From: Bin80 sp965203305
GTDB lineage: Bacteria; Bacteroidota; Rhodothermia; Rhodothermales; Bin80
Assembly: GCA_965203305.1 (NCBI GenBank)
Contig: OZ241874.1
Coordinates: forward strand, 2,852,001 to 2,916,000
Reading direction: 5' to 3'
DNA length: 64,000 nt
The position numbers and the translations under genes are program-made. Every line of letters begins with the position of its first letter. The stretch's first letter is position 1. A model generated the notes under the pieces. The model saw only the letters and a list, made by a program, of their open reading frames with translations. It did no database searches and was not told the DNA's origin. Shown piece by piece: positions 25,411-34,500 of the stretch.

Positions 25411-26588
25411 TTCGCGGCAGCGTTGATGTCCGCGTGTTCCGCATGTCCACAGGACATACACTTGAATTTGCGCAGGGAAGCGCGATTGCCCGCGTCCCTG
25501 TGTCCGCACCGGCTACAGTTCTGGCTCGTGTACGCGGCCACCACAGAGAGAACGAGAACGCACTTGTACCCCAGCATCTGCACCAGCTGTCCCGGCGCAC
25601 CTTCCAGCAGAACCCGGTTCATCCCCGCTTTCGCTTTGACATTCTTGCCCGGATTCTCTGTCGTCCCACGGGCCAAGGCGGTCATGCTTTTCACCTTCAG
25701 GTTCTCCACCACCACTACAGGGGCTGCCTTCGCGATTTTCGCACTGTTCTGGTGATTGCGGTTATGACTGAAGTTTGCCAGATAGGTGCTGCACTTCTGG
25801 ATCTTGCCCTGTGTCTTCTTCGCCCGGTTCGACATCTTTTTCCGACCGGCCGCTTTCTGCCGGGCAATCTGCTTCGCCAGCTTCCGCTCATACCTGCATT
25901 TGCGCAATCGCACCCGCTTGTCCGCCTCACTCTCCAGCACTTCAGGGTCCCTGCCGTCACTGCAGGCCACGGCGATCATGCCACTGGCGTTCCGGTCAAT
26001 TCCCGCCACCACGCCGGTATCTTCTATGAGCACCTCGTCTATCTCGTATGTGATGGTGGCCCACCACTTCCCGCCTTTCCTGTATACCGTGATGTCTTTC
26101 GTGATTCCCTCCGGGTACGGGTTGCCCCCTTTCCTGCGGAGGATTACCGTGCACATCTCCTTTCCCTTGATCGTCAGCTGGTTCCCCCTCAACGTGTACC
26201 CCGTTTTGTCCGGGATGGTGAAGGACGGCTTGGTCCGGTCTCTGCTGTGAAAGCGGGGAGGCTCCGAAAGCCCCTTGTCGTACCTGCCCCATGCGTCTGC
26301 CTGGTACTTGAATACATACCGTACCGTGGCATACTGGTAGTGTTTCAGCCACGGATACTTTTTCTTCAGGATCCGCATGTACTCGCTCCCGGTACTGAAG
26401 AAGGTGGTGGACGGTCCGTTCTCCCCTCGCTCCCGTGCCTCCTGTTTTCGCTGGAGGGTAATGGCGAGACCTTCGTTCCACATCTTCCTCCAGACCCCTG
26501 CCAGCCGCGCCAGTTTCCGGGCTTTGGTGCCCGATCCCGGCAGGATGCGGTAGGTGATCCTACGGTAGGTCTTGCCTGCCTTTGCCAT
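25314..26588 (-). CDS. tnpB: TnpB RNA-guided endonuclease, mosaic copy
   Basis: This 424-residue protein has RuvC residues Asp198 (GIDRNASG), Glu295 (VVVENLK) and Asp387 (HADINAAANI), and both CxxC pairs of the zinc ribbon. From GIDRN to the C-terminus it is almost identical to copies 1 and 2, including long runs of identical DNA. The first about 190 residues (LAGVWRKMWNEGLAITLQRK; YMRILKKKYPWLKHYQYATV) are very different from copies 1, 2 and 4. That half forms the WED/REC lobe that reads the TAM and guide duplex, so the gene looks like a domain-swapped hybrid. Its element ends belong to group B. The gene appears intact. Confidence 0.9.
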   Translation of the reverse strand: MAKAGKTYRRITYRILPGSGTKARKLARLAGVWRKMWNEGLAITLQRKQEARERGENGPSTTFFSTGSEYMRILKKKYPWLKHYQYATVRYVFKYQADAWGRYDKGLSEPPRFHSRDRTKPSFTIPDKTGYTLRGNQLTIKGKEMCTVILRRKGGNPYPEGITKDITVYRKGGKWWATITYEIDEVLIEDTGVVAGIDRNASGMIAVACSDGRDPEVLESEADKRVRLRKCRYERKLAKQIARQKAAGRKKMSNRAKKTQGKIQKCSTYLANFSHNRNHQNSAKIAKAAPVVVVENLKVKSMTALARGTTENPGKNVKAKAGMNRVLLEGAPGQLVQMLGYKCVLVLSVVAAYTSQNCSRCGHRDAGNRASLRKFKCMSCGHAEHADINAAANILASGVGASGCARGEPLGSLMTRQRDWDQDK

Positions 26589-26667
26589 GGTGTCTGTCAG
26601 TGTTCTCTTCCAACCTGCGGGACATAAAATGGTTCACTTCTCATGGGCCCTTAGGTATATAAGCCCC

Positions 26668-26675
26668 TGCTATTT
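26668..26675. repeat. 8-bp target-site duplication TGCTATTT, right copy
   Basis: This copy is identical to 25278-25285 and directly follows the terminal CCCC of the element. Confidence 0.8.
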
Positions 26676-26678
26676 CCT

Positions 26679-26700
26679 GGAACTTATAAAGGAAACTCTA
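26679..26700. repeat. orphan group A element end
   Basis: GGAACTTATAAAGGAAACTC followed by TACCGC matches the right-end repeat of tnpB elements 1 and 2 (GGGACTTATAAAGGAAACTG, TACGCAG) with very few differences. It lies 12 bp beyond element 3. No second end is found nearby, so it is a relic of an excised or deleted element. Confidence 0.5.
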
Positions 26701-26804
26701 CCGCGAGAATTCATGCGGCAGTCTTTCTCTCTGTCAATGGAACGTATACTCGGCCCATGTTGACATGGACATTCCGATATACAAGTCCCCAACAAAATCC
26801 GGAC

Positions 26805-27140
26805 TTACAATGCCGCCTTCGCTGCGTCCAGATCATCATAGATCTGGATGATCTGCCCGAACCCGCTGATCTCAAATACTTCCTTCACTGCATTGGACAG
26901 ACCGCAAATGGAAAAGCGTCTGGATTGGCGGAACAGTTTGGCCAGCTCAAGGACGACCCTGAGACCTGCACTGCTAATGTATTCGAGCCGGCTGAAATCA
27001 AGGATCAGTGCACGATCCGTTTCCACAAGTTCGCCAGTAATTGTCTCCTTGAAAGACAGCGCATTACGGCTGTCAACCCGCCCGATCAGGGTGGAGGTTC
27101 GGATACCATCCTCAAATTCCCAGGTTATGTTTAGACTCAT
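26805..27140 (-). CDS. STAS-domain anti-sigma factor antagonist
   Basis: This 111-residue STAS protein has the phospho-acceptor loop LDFSRLEYISSAGLRVVLEL and the final segment EVFEISGFGQIIQIYDDLDAA, as in SpoIIAA/RsbV-like regulators. The unphosphorylated form would bind an anti-sigma factor kinase and free its partner. No kinase or phosphatase is encoded nearby. MSLNITWEF is chosen as the start; an ATG ten codons earlier is possible. The gene is divergent from dnaX with about 175 bp between them, where both promoters must lie. Confidence 0.85.
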   Translation of the reverse strand: MSLNITWEFEDGIRTSTLIGRVDSRNALSFKETITGELVETDRALILDFSRLEYISSAGLRVVLELAKLFRQSRRFSICGLSNAVKEVFEISGFGQIIQIYDDLDAAKAAL

Positions 27141-27316
27141 CTGCAGATTCTGCTTGAAAGGTTTAAGCACAAAAATATCCGGCCAGCATCAGACTGACAT
27201 TGATGCATGCCAAGATACTGTATTTTATTCATTCAGTTCTTGAACCCTCCGAGCAGAGACTTGTTGCATTGGAATACACTTGATACAGTCATCGCACATT
27301 GGATTCATAGAGATTT

Positions 27317-29107
27317 ATGTCCAAATCTCCATATCTGGTCACAGCACGCAAGTATCGTCCACAGCGTTTTTCGGAGCTCATCGCACAAGAACATGTGGAA
27401 CAGGGGCTCAAAAATGCCCTCCGTCTGGGACGAATTGCACATGCCTACCTCTTCACAGGCCCCCGTGGAGTAGGGAAAACAACCGCCGCCAGAATCCTGG
27501 CAAAAGCAATTAACTGTACCGGCAATCAGGATGGCGAGGTGGAGCCCTGCCTGCGCTGTCCTTCCTGTGATGATTTTGAGACGCAGCGGAGTCTGAGCAT
27601 CTTTGAAATTGATGCAGCCTCCAATAACAAAGTGGAGGATATTCGGGAACTGCGAGAGAATGTTCGGATTCCTCCACAAGAAGGCCGCCGCAAGGTCTAT
27701 ATCGTAGACGAAGTCCATATGCTCAGCAATGCGGCGTTTAATGCACTCCTGAAAACTCTGGAAGAGCCTCCCCCGCATGTGCTGTTCATTTTTGCGACGA
27801 CGGAACCGCACAAGGTTCTTCCAACGATCCTCTCCCGATGCCAGCGTTTTGATTTTCGACGGATCCCCGCAGGCGAGATTGTTACCCATCTGGCCACAAT
27901 TTGCAAACATGAAGGGATCAGAGCGGATGATGATGCCCTCCATCTGATTGCACACAAGGGAGACGGAGCATTGCGGGATGCGCTGAGTGTCTTTGATCAG
28001 GCTGTCGCTCTTTGCGGATCCGATTTGCAGTATTCCATACTGACCAGTGCACTGCGTGTCGTGGATGCAGACCTGTATTTTGAGGCAACCCGCTACATTG
28101 CAGACCGCGCAACAGGCCCCATCCTCCGTCTTGCCGAGAAAGTTGTATCCGGCGGATATGACATTAGAGAATTTCTGGATGGACTGGCAGAACACACACG
28201 CAATCTTCTGGTGGCGAGTACGCTTGGGGCAGATGCAATGGTTGACATAAGCGGGAACCTTAGGGAACGGTATGCCGAATCTGCCAGGACATTTACGGAA
28301 ACAACCCTGCTCCGCCTGCTGATGGTCATGGACGAGACACAGGCCAGGCTTCCTCTGTCCTCTGCCCCCCGGCTGACACTCGAGCTTGCACTCGTCAAAA
28401 TGACGCGCATGGCAGACAGTGTTGACCTGTCGGAGGCCCTGAAGCAGATTCAGGGGCTGAAGCAAAGCGCGAATGGAGTGCCGCGGCAACCACACGAAAC
28501 CCAGACGGATGCCAGGACCAGAACGGCACCTGCACCACCTGTACACACTCCGCCCGAGCAGAAAAACACTTCTGATACGGAGACAGCTGCCAGGCAGCCT
28601 AGGCCCGGCATTGGTGCTACCGCCCTTGGCGGCAAGCCGGCCCTGACACCACGAAGGGGAAAAACAAATGCCCCTGTGCATACGGGAACAGCGGTACAGA
28701 ATCACCAGTCCAGAACCACAGAACCTGTCCAGACCGGAACCAGCCTGCAGGAGAACTGGAACCGCATACTGGCAAGAATTGAACAACACAGGGAGGTGCA
28801 GGGAAGCGGTACGCTGAGAAACTCCAAGGCCATGAGAATCCATGAGCAGGTTCTGGAAATTGCCGTCCCCAACACAATCGTGAAAATGGTCACACAGAAT
28901 CATGCAATGAGAAGCCTGATCAAGGGAACGATGCAGATCATTCCAGAGTTTGCTCACCTGCTTGTACAGTTCATTGTCCGACCAGACCTGTTCCCCGAAT
29001 TGGAAATAACCCCGGATGCCGAGTTTCAGAAACTCAAGGAAAACTCTCCTGTAGTTCAGCAACTTGATGCAGCCTTCAGACTTCGCATGGCTAATCCCCC
29101 TGCCTGA
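27317..29107 (+). CDS. dnaX: DNA polymerase III subunits gamma and tau
   Basis: This 596-residue clamp-loader ATPase starts with YLVTARKYRPQRFSELIAQE, then Walker A GPRGVGKTT (about residue 49), a zinc module (CTG...CLRCPSC), Walker B VDEVHML and the SRC motif (LSRCQRFDF). Domain III and a Pro/Thr-rich linker follow from about 380, then a C-terminal tau-like part. It forms the heptameric loader that places the sliding clamp at the replication fork. It heads the widely conserved dnaX-ybaB-recR cluster. I did not identify a confident slippery frameshift site for a separate gamma form. Confidence 0.95.
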   Translation: MSKSPYLVTARKYRPQRFSELIAQEHVEQGLKNALRLGRIAHAYLFTGPRGVGKTTAARILAKAINCTGNQDGEVEPCLRCPSCDDFETQRSLSIFEIDAASNNKVEDIRELRENVRIPPQEGRRKVYIVDEVHMLSNAAFNALLKTLEEPPPHVLFIFATTEPHKVLPTILSRCQRFDFRRIPAGEIVTHLATICKHEGIRADDDALHLIAHKGDGALRDALSVFDQAVALCGSDLQYSILTSALRVVDADLYFEATRYIADRATGPILRLAEKVVSGGYDIREFLDGLAEHTRNLLVASTLGADAMVDISGNLRERYAESARTFTETTLLRLLMVMDETQARLPLSSAPRLTLELALVKMTRMADSVDLSEALKQIQGLKQSANGVPRQPHETQTDARTRTAPAPPVHTPPEQKNTSDTETAARQPRPGIGATALGGKPALTPRRGKTNAPVHTGTAVQNHQSRTTEPVQTGTSLQENWNRILARIEQHREVQGSGTLRNSKAMRIHEQVLEIAVPNTIVKMVTQNHAMRSLIKGTMQIIPEFAHLLVQFIVRPDLFPELEITPDAEFQKLKENSPVVQQLDAAFRLRMANPPA

Positions 29108-29129
29108 CCAAACAACCAAACTGAGAATT

Positions 29130-29450
29130 ATGCTTGATACAATCAAACGGGTCGCCGAAATAAAAAACTCCCTTGTCAAAGCGCAGGAGATGCTGCAACG
29201 GATTACCGCCACGGCAGAAGTCGGCGGAGGCATGGTGAAAGTAACGGCTAACGGAAACCATCAAATCATCAAGATTGAGATGGATCCCGAAATTGTTGAC
29301 AAAAGCGACATGACAATGCTGCAAGACCTGATTGTTGCCGGAGTCAACAAGGCACTGCAGGAGGCTGCCGAAGCCGGGGAGAAGGAACTGCGTAATCACA
29401 CCCGAAGCTTCTTGCCCAAGGACATAGACTTGTCCGAAATAGGTCTCTGA
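29130..29450 (+). CDS. ybaB: YbaB/EbfC nucleoid-associated protein
   Basis: This 106-residue protein has the family layout: an N-terminal coiled helix (IKNSLVKAQEMLQRITATAE), the GGGMVKVTANGNHQIIKIEM strands, then LQDLIVAGVNKALQEA. EbfC homodimers bind DNA and influence nucleoid structure and recombination. The start MLDTIKRVAEIK is chosen over an ATG inside the dnaX 3' end. It lies between dnaX and recR and is separated from recR by three bases, as in most bacteria. Confidence 0.9.
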   Translation: MLDTIKRVAEIKNSLVKAQEMLQRITATAEVGGGMVKVTANGNHQIIKIEMDPEIVDKSDMTMLQDLIVAGVNKALQEAAEAGEKELRNHTRSFLPKDIDLSEIGL

Positions 29451-29453
29451 TCC

Positions 29454-30089
29454 ATGCAGTTTTCCTCGGAGTCTGTGGAAAACTTGATTGAACAGTTTTC
29501 CAAACTCCCTACGATTGGACGCAAAAGTGCACAGCGCCTCGCTGCGCATGTTCTCAAAATGCCGGAAACAGAAGTATCACGGCTGGCAAATGCGCTCATA
29601 GAAGCCAAAGAGCGCGTACGGGAGTGCAGCATATGCTGGAATGTGACCGACACGGAAATTTGTATTATCTGCAACTCAACCAAACGGGATACTGGTATGG
29701 TTTGCGTTGTGCAGGATGCAGAGGATATTGTTGTTCTGGAGCGCACCGGCGAGTATCGCGGGACTTACCATGTTTTGGGAGGGGTGATCTCCCCACTGGA
29801 TGGAGTTGGCCCGGATGATCTTCATATTCGTCCGCTATTAGAACGTGTTCGTGCACCTGATTCGAAGATTACTGAAGTCATTCTTGCAGTGAGTCCCACG
29901 GTAGAAGGAGAAACGACCGCACTTTATCTGGCCCAGGAGCTGGAGATTTTTTCAGTAAAAATCACACGCCTGGCACGCGGAATCCCCGTTGGCATTACTC
30001 TGACCTATGCAGACGAGGCCACTCTGTCGCGTGCGATTGCCGGACGGGATATCATCTCACAACCTCAAGAGGAGAAGACAGAAGGTTGA
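29454..30089 (+). CDS. recR: recombination protein RecR
   Basis: This 211-residue protein has the helix-hairpin-helix motif (FSKLPTIGRKSAQRLAAHVL), a C4 zinc finger (CSICWN...CIIC), and a Toprim domain (VCVVQDAEDIVVLERTGEYR, then YHVLGGVISPLDGVGPDDLH). RecR acts with RecF and RecO to load RecA at gaps. It is the last gene of the dnaX operon. The following 230 bp contain no gene; I looked for an SRP RNA signature there and saw none. Confidence 0.95.
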   Translation: MQFSSESVENLIEQFSKLPTIGRKSAQRLAAHVLKMPETEVSRLANALIEAKERVRECSICWNVTDTEICIICNSTKRDTGMVCVVQDAEDIVVLERTGEYRGTYHVLGGVISPLDGVGPDDLHIRPLLERVRAPDSKITEVILAVSPTVEGETTALYLAQELEIFSVKITRLARGIPVGITLTYADEATLSRAIAGRDIISQPQEEKTEG

Positions 30090-30319
30090 CGGCGGTCCTG
30101 TCCTGCGGAGGCATCACCAGAACAGCCCCTGGCATGGATCAGGGAAGAACAATACAAATCTGTGAACAGCCGCTGTCAGAGATCTTCGTGCCACTGAGAT
30201 GCATCTGGGGAGCCAGCCAAACACCCGGACCATCAAGAGAAAATTTGCTGAACTGAGGGACACATGCGTCTCTGAGAAGTCAGGGTGCAGTCCGTGAACG
30301 GTCTGGGTTCGTGCAGGTA

Positions 30320-30964
30320 CTACCGTGTGCCGTACGCTTGCAGCACCGTTCCGCTCAGTGCCCTGGCAGGTTCAGAGCACAGCCGCATGGCCATCTGTAC
30401 CAAATCGTCCGCATGAACCCCCGGGGCATCTGTATCCCGATAATGGATGACGGATGGAGCAAGCGCACAGACATTCAGAGCTGGATATTCCGCGGCAACA
30501 GCTTCCACCAGACGAAGCAGCCCTGCCTTGCTTGCCGCATAGGCACCTCCACGGGCACCCGCCGCCTCAAGACCCGAGCGAGCGCAGATTCCGATGATCG
30601 TTCCCCCGGCCGCCATGTGCCGGACCGCCTCGCGAAAACACAGAAACGCCGTCGTAAGATTGACCCGCATCATGCGCTCCCAGTCTTTGAGGCCTGTCTC
30701 CAGAAGAGGCCATTCATTCCACATTCCAACTGCATGGACCAGAACATCCACACGGCCCCGCTCACGCTGAACCTTTGCAAACGCTTCTGCAACCTCTGTC
30801 TCGCTGGACAAGTCCAGTATCAAATCTTCCGTCCCTTCATTGCCCGCCGTAATTACATGCGCCCCTGCCTCTGTAAATCCTGTGCACAACCCCTGTCCCA
30901 GTCGTCCGCCCCCGCCAGTTACAATTACGACCTTGCCCTGCAAAAACGAACAATTAGACATCAT
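30320..30964 (-). CDS. SDR family oxidoreductase
   Basis: This 214-residue short-chain dehydrogenase has the NAD(P)-binding motif VVIVTGGGGRLGQGLCTGF, LDLSSETEVAEAF, DVLVHAVG (a variant of NNAG) and the catalytic YAASK within GGAYAASKAGLLRLVEAVAA. The Ser of the triad appears in ICARSGLEA. The protein is shorter than classical SDRs, mainly at the C-terminus, and the substrate is unknown. Its ATG overlaps the stop of the upstream lipoprotein gene, so the pair is cotranscribed. Confidence 0.85.
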   Translation of the reverse strand: MMSNCSFLQGKVVIVTGGGGRLGQGLCTGFTEAGAHVITAGNEGTEDLILDLSSETEVAEAFAKVQRERGRVDVLVHAVGMWNEWPLLETGLKDWERMMRVNLTTAFLCFREAVRHMAAGGTIIGICARSGLEAAGARGGAYAASKAGLLRLVEAVAAEYPALNVCALAPSVIHYRDTDAPGVHADDLVQMAMRLCSEPARALSGTVLQAYGTR

Positions 30965-31437
30965 TCTGCATCCTCGTGTGGTTCAGGTTTTGCGTCCGCA
31001 GAGGTGTGATCATGTATGATTCGCCAGCCATCCCTGGTGCGCTCTGCAATCAGGGTAAACAGCCCCGAAGGTCTGTCCCCGTCACGTTCCAGCATGTACG
31101 CGCCAAAAATCATCGCATGACGAGAACCCAACATGCGGATTTCCCGAAGATCAAAGGAAAGAACACCCATGGACTGACGGTCAGGGTACGACGCGGAGTA
31201 TCGCTCCAGAGTGGGCTGCCAGCCCCGGACTTCTCCTCCTGAACCTACAAAGCGGAGACTGTCACTGTTCAGATACCCCTGCATAAACGTTTTTATGTCT
31301 CCGGCATTCCATGCGTTCTGCTGTTCCTGCAGAACATTGCGGATTTCCTGTTCCTGCGAAATCGTGGTACAACCTGCGATCAAGGCTGGAAGGAAAATGA
31401 ACCCTGGAAAGAATGCTGATCTGAACATGGTGATCAT
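30961..31437 (-). CDS. SnoaL/DUF4440-like lipoprotein
   Basis: This 158-residue protein starts with a lipoprotein signal (FIFLPALIAGC). The body matches the NTF2-like DUF4440/SnoaL fold: IRNVLQEQQNAWNAGDIKTF, MQGYLNSDSLRFVGSGGEVR, and a final GLFTLIAERTRDGWRIIHDH TS motif. Such domains bind small molecules or form dimers; many have no assigned reaction. It is divergent from sprA and coupled to the SDR gene. The signal places it in the periplasm or at a membrane. Confidence 0.8.
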   Translation of the reverse strand: MITMFRSAFFPGFIFLPALIAGCTTISQEQEIRNVLQEQQNAWNAGDIKTFMQGYLNSDSLRFVGSGGEVRGWQPTLERYSASYPDRQSMGVLSFDLREIRMLGSRHAMIFGAYMLERDGDRPSGLFTLIAERTRDGWRIIHDHTSADAKPEPHEDAE

Positions 31438-31568
31438 GATTGCGTTGCAACGCCCAAGCCGCTGAGTGTTTTCAACCTGTTAAAAAGAGGTTCTGTCTAT
31501 CTGCATTTACTGATACGAGCACAAGTGTCCACGAACAACAGAGCAAGCATGGCTCGTCAGCAGGATAT

Positions 31569-34500
31569 ATGCACCTGAGCAGGCACCAATTTTCTGTCAT
31601 ACGCCAATTCGCAGTATACTCCGCAGGGGCCCTGCTGGTTTGCATTCTTCTGGCGCATGCCGCGGCACTGGGAGACCATCCGAGGCAGGGATGGCAGAGC
31701 ATTGCGCCAGCAGACACGGACAGTGTCACACTGCATCAGGTGGATTCGCTCCGTGCACTGCTTGCCCGCCTGGGTCGCGATTCGGTTCGCAGCATGGTTC
31801 TGAATTTGGGACTGGACAGTCTTCTTCTAGCACAAATTGATTCGCTTTCCCCGCCGGATACGAACGAACGTGCCAAACGATATTTTTCGATCCTGACGCG
31901 CCCGCGGCGCGTTTCCAGTATATTTCCACAAGAACGACGATCACTGGGAGCGAATCCTCCGGGAGGCTGGGACCACCAGATTGAGCTGGACAGTACGGGG
32001 ACATTCTACAGAGTCAGGGAACAGGTCGCTGGAAAAGATGTCCGACATGCGACTCGGGTAACACGCGAACAGTATCAGGCCGAGCGACTCTCGCGAAGCC
32101 TGGATCGCAACTGGAAGCAACTCCTTGAAAGGCAAAGGAGCCTGGAGCAGCGCAGGCGACGGGGGCTAGGACTGTCCATTTCGGTTCCCGGAGGAAGGGA
32201 AAGCGGATTCTCTACTATTTTCGGCAAGAATGAGGTGGATCTGCGCGTGAATGGCAGTGCCGATATCCGCCCCGCATTCATCTATGAAAAGACGGCGCAG
32301 CGAGCACTCCTCGGACAAGGCTCCCAGTTAACTCCAGAATTTCGAATGGACTTGCGTCTGGGAGTAACTGGAACGATTGGGGACAAAATGAAGGTCAATG
32401 TTGACTGGGATACCAACCGTGACTTTGATTTTCAGAACCAGCTCGAGCTGGTGTACACAGGATATGAGGACGAGATTATCCAGAGCATTGAAGCAGGGAA
32501 TGTCTTTCTGCAGACCCCTTCTACACTGATCCGGGGCGGACAGAGCCTGTTCGGAATCAAATCTGAACTGCAAGTGGGAGATTTGCATCTCACTACTGTT
32601 GTCAGCCAACAAGAAGGACAGTCCAACAGCCTCTCCCTTGATGGCGGTGCCGAAACCTCTTCCTTCAGCCGGCGGCCAACCGACTACAGCCAGCGAAAAT
32701 TCTACTTCCTCAGCTATTACTTCCGCAACCGATGGAACGAGGCACTGAGTGATCCGCCCAATATTATCCTGGATGCGGTCTTTTCACATATCACGGATAT
32801 TGAGGTATGGAAACTTACTCCTGTCGCCCCCGAAGAGCAGAATGTCCGGCAGGTGGTCGCGGTTGTGGACCTTGGCGAACCCGCAGAGATCATTCAAAGC
32901 GCGGACCGCTATACCCGGGAGCGTCACCCCAATAGCAATCTGGACCAGTATGACAGAGCAGAGTTGCAAAACGAATTGCGCACAGGCGCAGCCGTGCCGC
33001 AGGATTACCTAGAGAGCAGTGCCATGGAACAGCCTCTGACAACCGTGGATTATCAGGTCGGACAGTTCAAGAAACTTGAGCTCGGACGCGATTATGACCT
33101 AGATGAAACGCTGGGATACATCACGCTGCGGCAAACCATCCAGGAAAGCGAAGCACTTGCTGTGTCCTTCCGTTATCTGGCAGGGGGAACAGAGGTGCAG
33201 GTGGGAGACTTCTCCAGCCAGACCGGCGGCGGGGACAATAGTCAAACTGGAGATCGCCTCGTTCTGAAACTGCTCAAGCCGGTCAACCTCCAGCAGCCGG
33301 CAAATCTGGGAGAGGCAAACCAGCTTAACCCGGCCGCCTGGTACCTGGAAATGCGCAATATCTATGAACTCAACCGCGGGCTGCTCCCTACGGACTTTGT
33401 TCTGGATATCAGCTTTGAACCGCCTGGACGTGCTTCCACCGAAACGATTCCCGGAATCACCGGACAGCAGACGCTGATTCAGGTGCTCGGACTGGACCGG
33501 CTCAATGAGGACGGTGCACAAACCCCGGACAACCTGTTTGACTTTCTGCCGAACTATTCCATCGTGCCCGGAGATGGACTGCTCATCTTCCCCTACCTGG
33601 AACCATTCGGGGACCGTATGGAAGCTCTGATTGATGCCAGCGGACTCAATGACGCAGAGAAGGCCGAGGCAAAGGGACTGTATGTATTCAAGGAGCTGTA
33701 TACCCAGAAGCGTCTGAATGCAACCCGAAATACGGCAAAGAATGTATACCTGATTGAAGGATCCCACAAGGGAGGAATCCCCTCCTTTTATGACCTCAAA
33801 GCCTATTCCGGACTGATTGAGGGATCGGTACGGGTCACCTCGGGAGGCAATACACTCATTGAAGGAAGTGACTATATTGTAGACTATCTGGGAGGAACCG
33901 TGACCATCATCAATGACTCCTACATCATTGCTGGGCGTGATATTGAGATTGACTACGAAGAAAATGCATTTATCAATCTTCAGCAAAAAACACTGCTTGG
34001 TGCCCGGCTGGAATATCTTCCAAGAGATGAGTTTTCGGCAGGCGGAACCATCATGCGGCTCAGTCAAAAATCCATTACCGACAAATTTCGCGTCGGCGAC
34101 GAGCCCATCTCTAATCTGATCTGGGGAGTTGATTCACGACTGGAACTCGAGCCTGAGTGGCTCACGCGCGCCATTGACTGGCTTCCGCTGATTCAAACGA
34201 AGGAACCCAGCTCCCTCACCATAGCCGGAGAGTTTGCGCAGCTTCGTCCAAGTCATGTACTCACGAATGCATTTAAGGACCAGCGTCGCGAACTCCGAAA
34301 AGACGGACGAGACTTCTATCCCGATGAGACGCAGGGAATTTCGTATGTAGATGACTTTGAAGGATTCGAGAATTTGATTTCTCTGACACGTCAGGGAGCC
34401 TGGATTCTGAGCAGTGCGCCCGTACTTGGGGTTCACCACGAACTCGGAGGGGCCGAAAAAGACTTGAGCAATGACGGGCGCGGCGTGATGGGCTGGTATA

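Larger units (their letters stand above)
25286..26667 (-). mobile_element. tnpB element 3 (group B ends, perfect 8-bp target duplication)
   Basis: A terminal GGGGCTTATATACCT repeat continues as an imperfect 25-bp inverted repeat (two mismatches) at 25286-25310 and 26643-26667. Both sides are flanked by the identical octamer TGCTATTT (25278-25285 and 26668-26675). The element is 1382 bp and contains only tnpB, on the minus strand. It inserted 15 bp upstream of the adenine methyltransferase start codon and so separates that R-M operon from its native promoter. Inverted repeats plus target duplication are unexpected for an IS200/IS605 relative. Confidence 0.8.

Noticed and set aside
27305..29233. 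642-codon minus-strand frame antisense to dnaX
   Set aside because: It covers a fully recognisable dnaX and shows no protein signature.
30090..30319. possible SRP RNA or riboswitch after recR
   Set aside because: The SRP RNA gene sometimes lies near dnaX, so I looked for the GGTCAGGTCC-type apical loop and for TPP or cobalamin cores. None is present on either strand.
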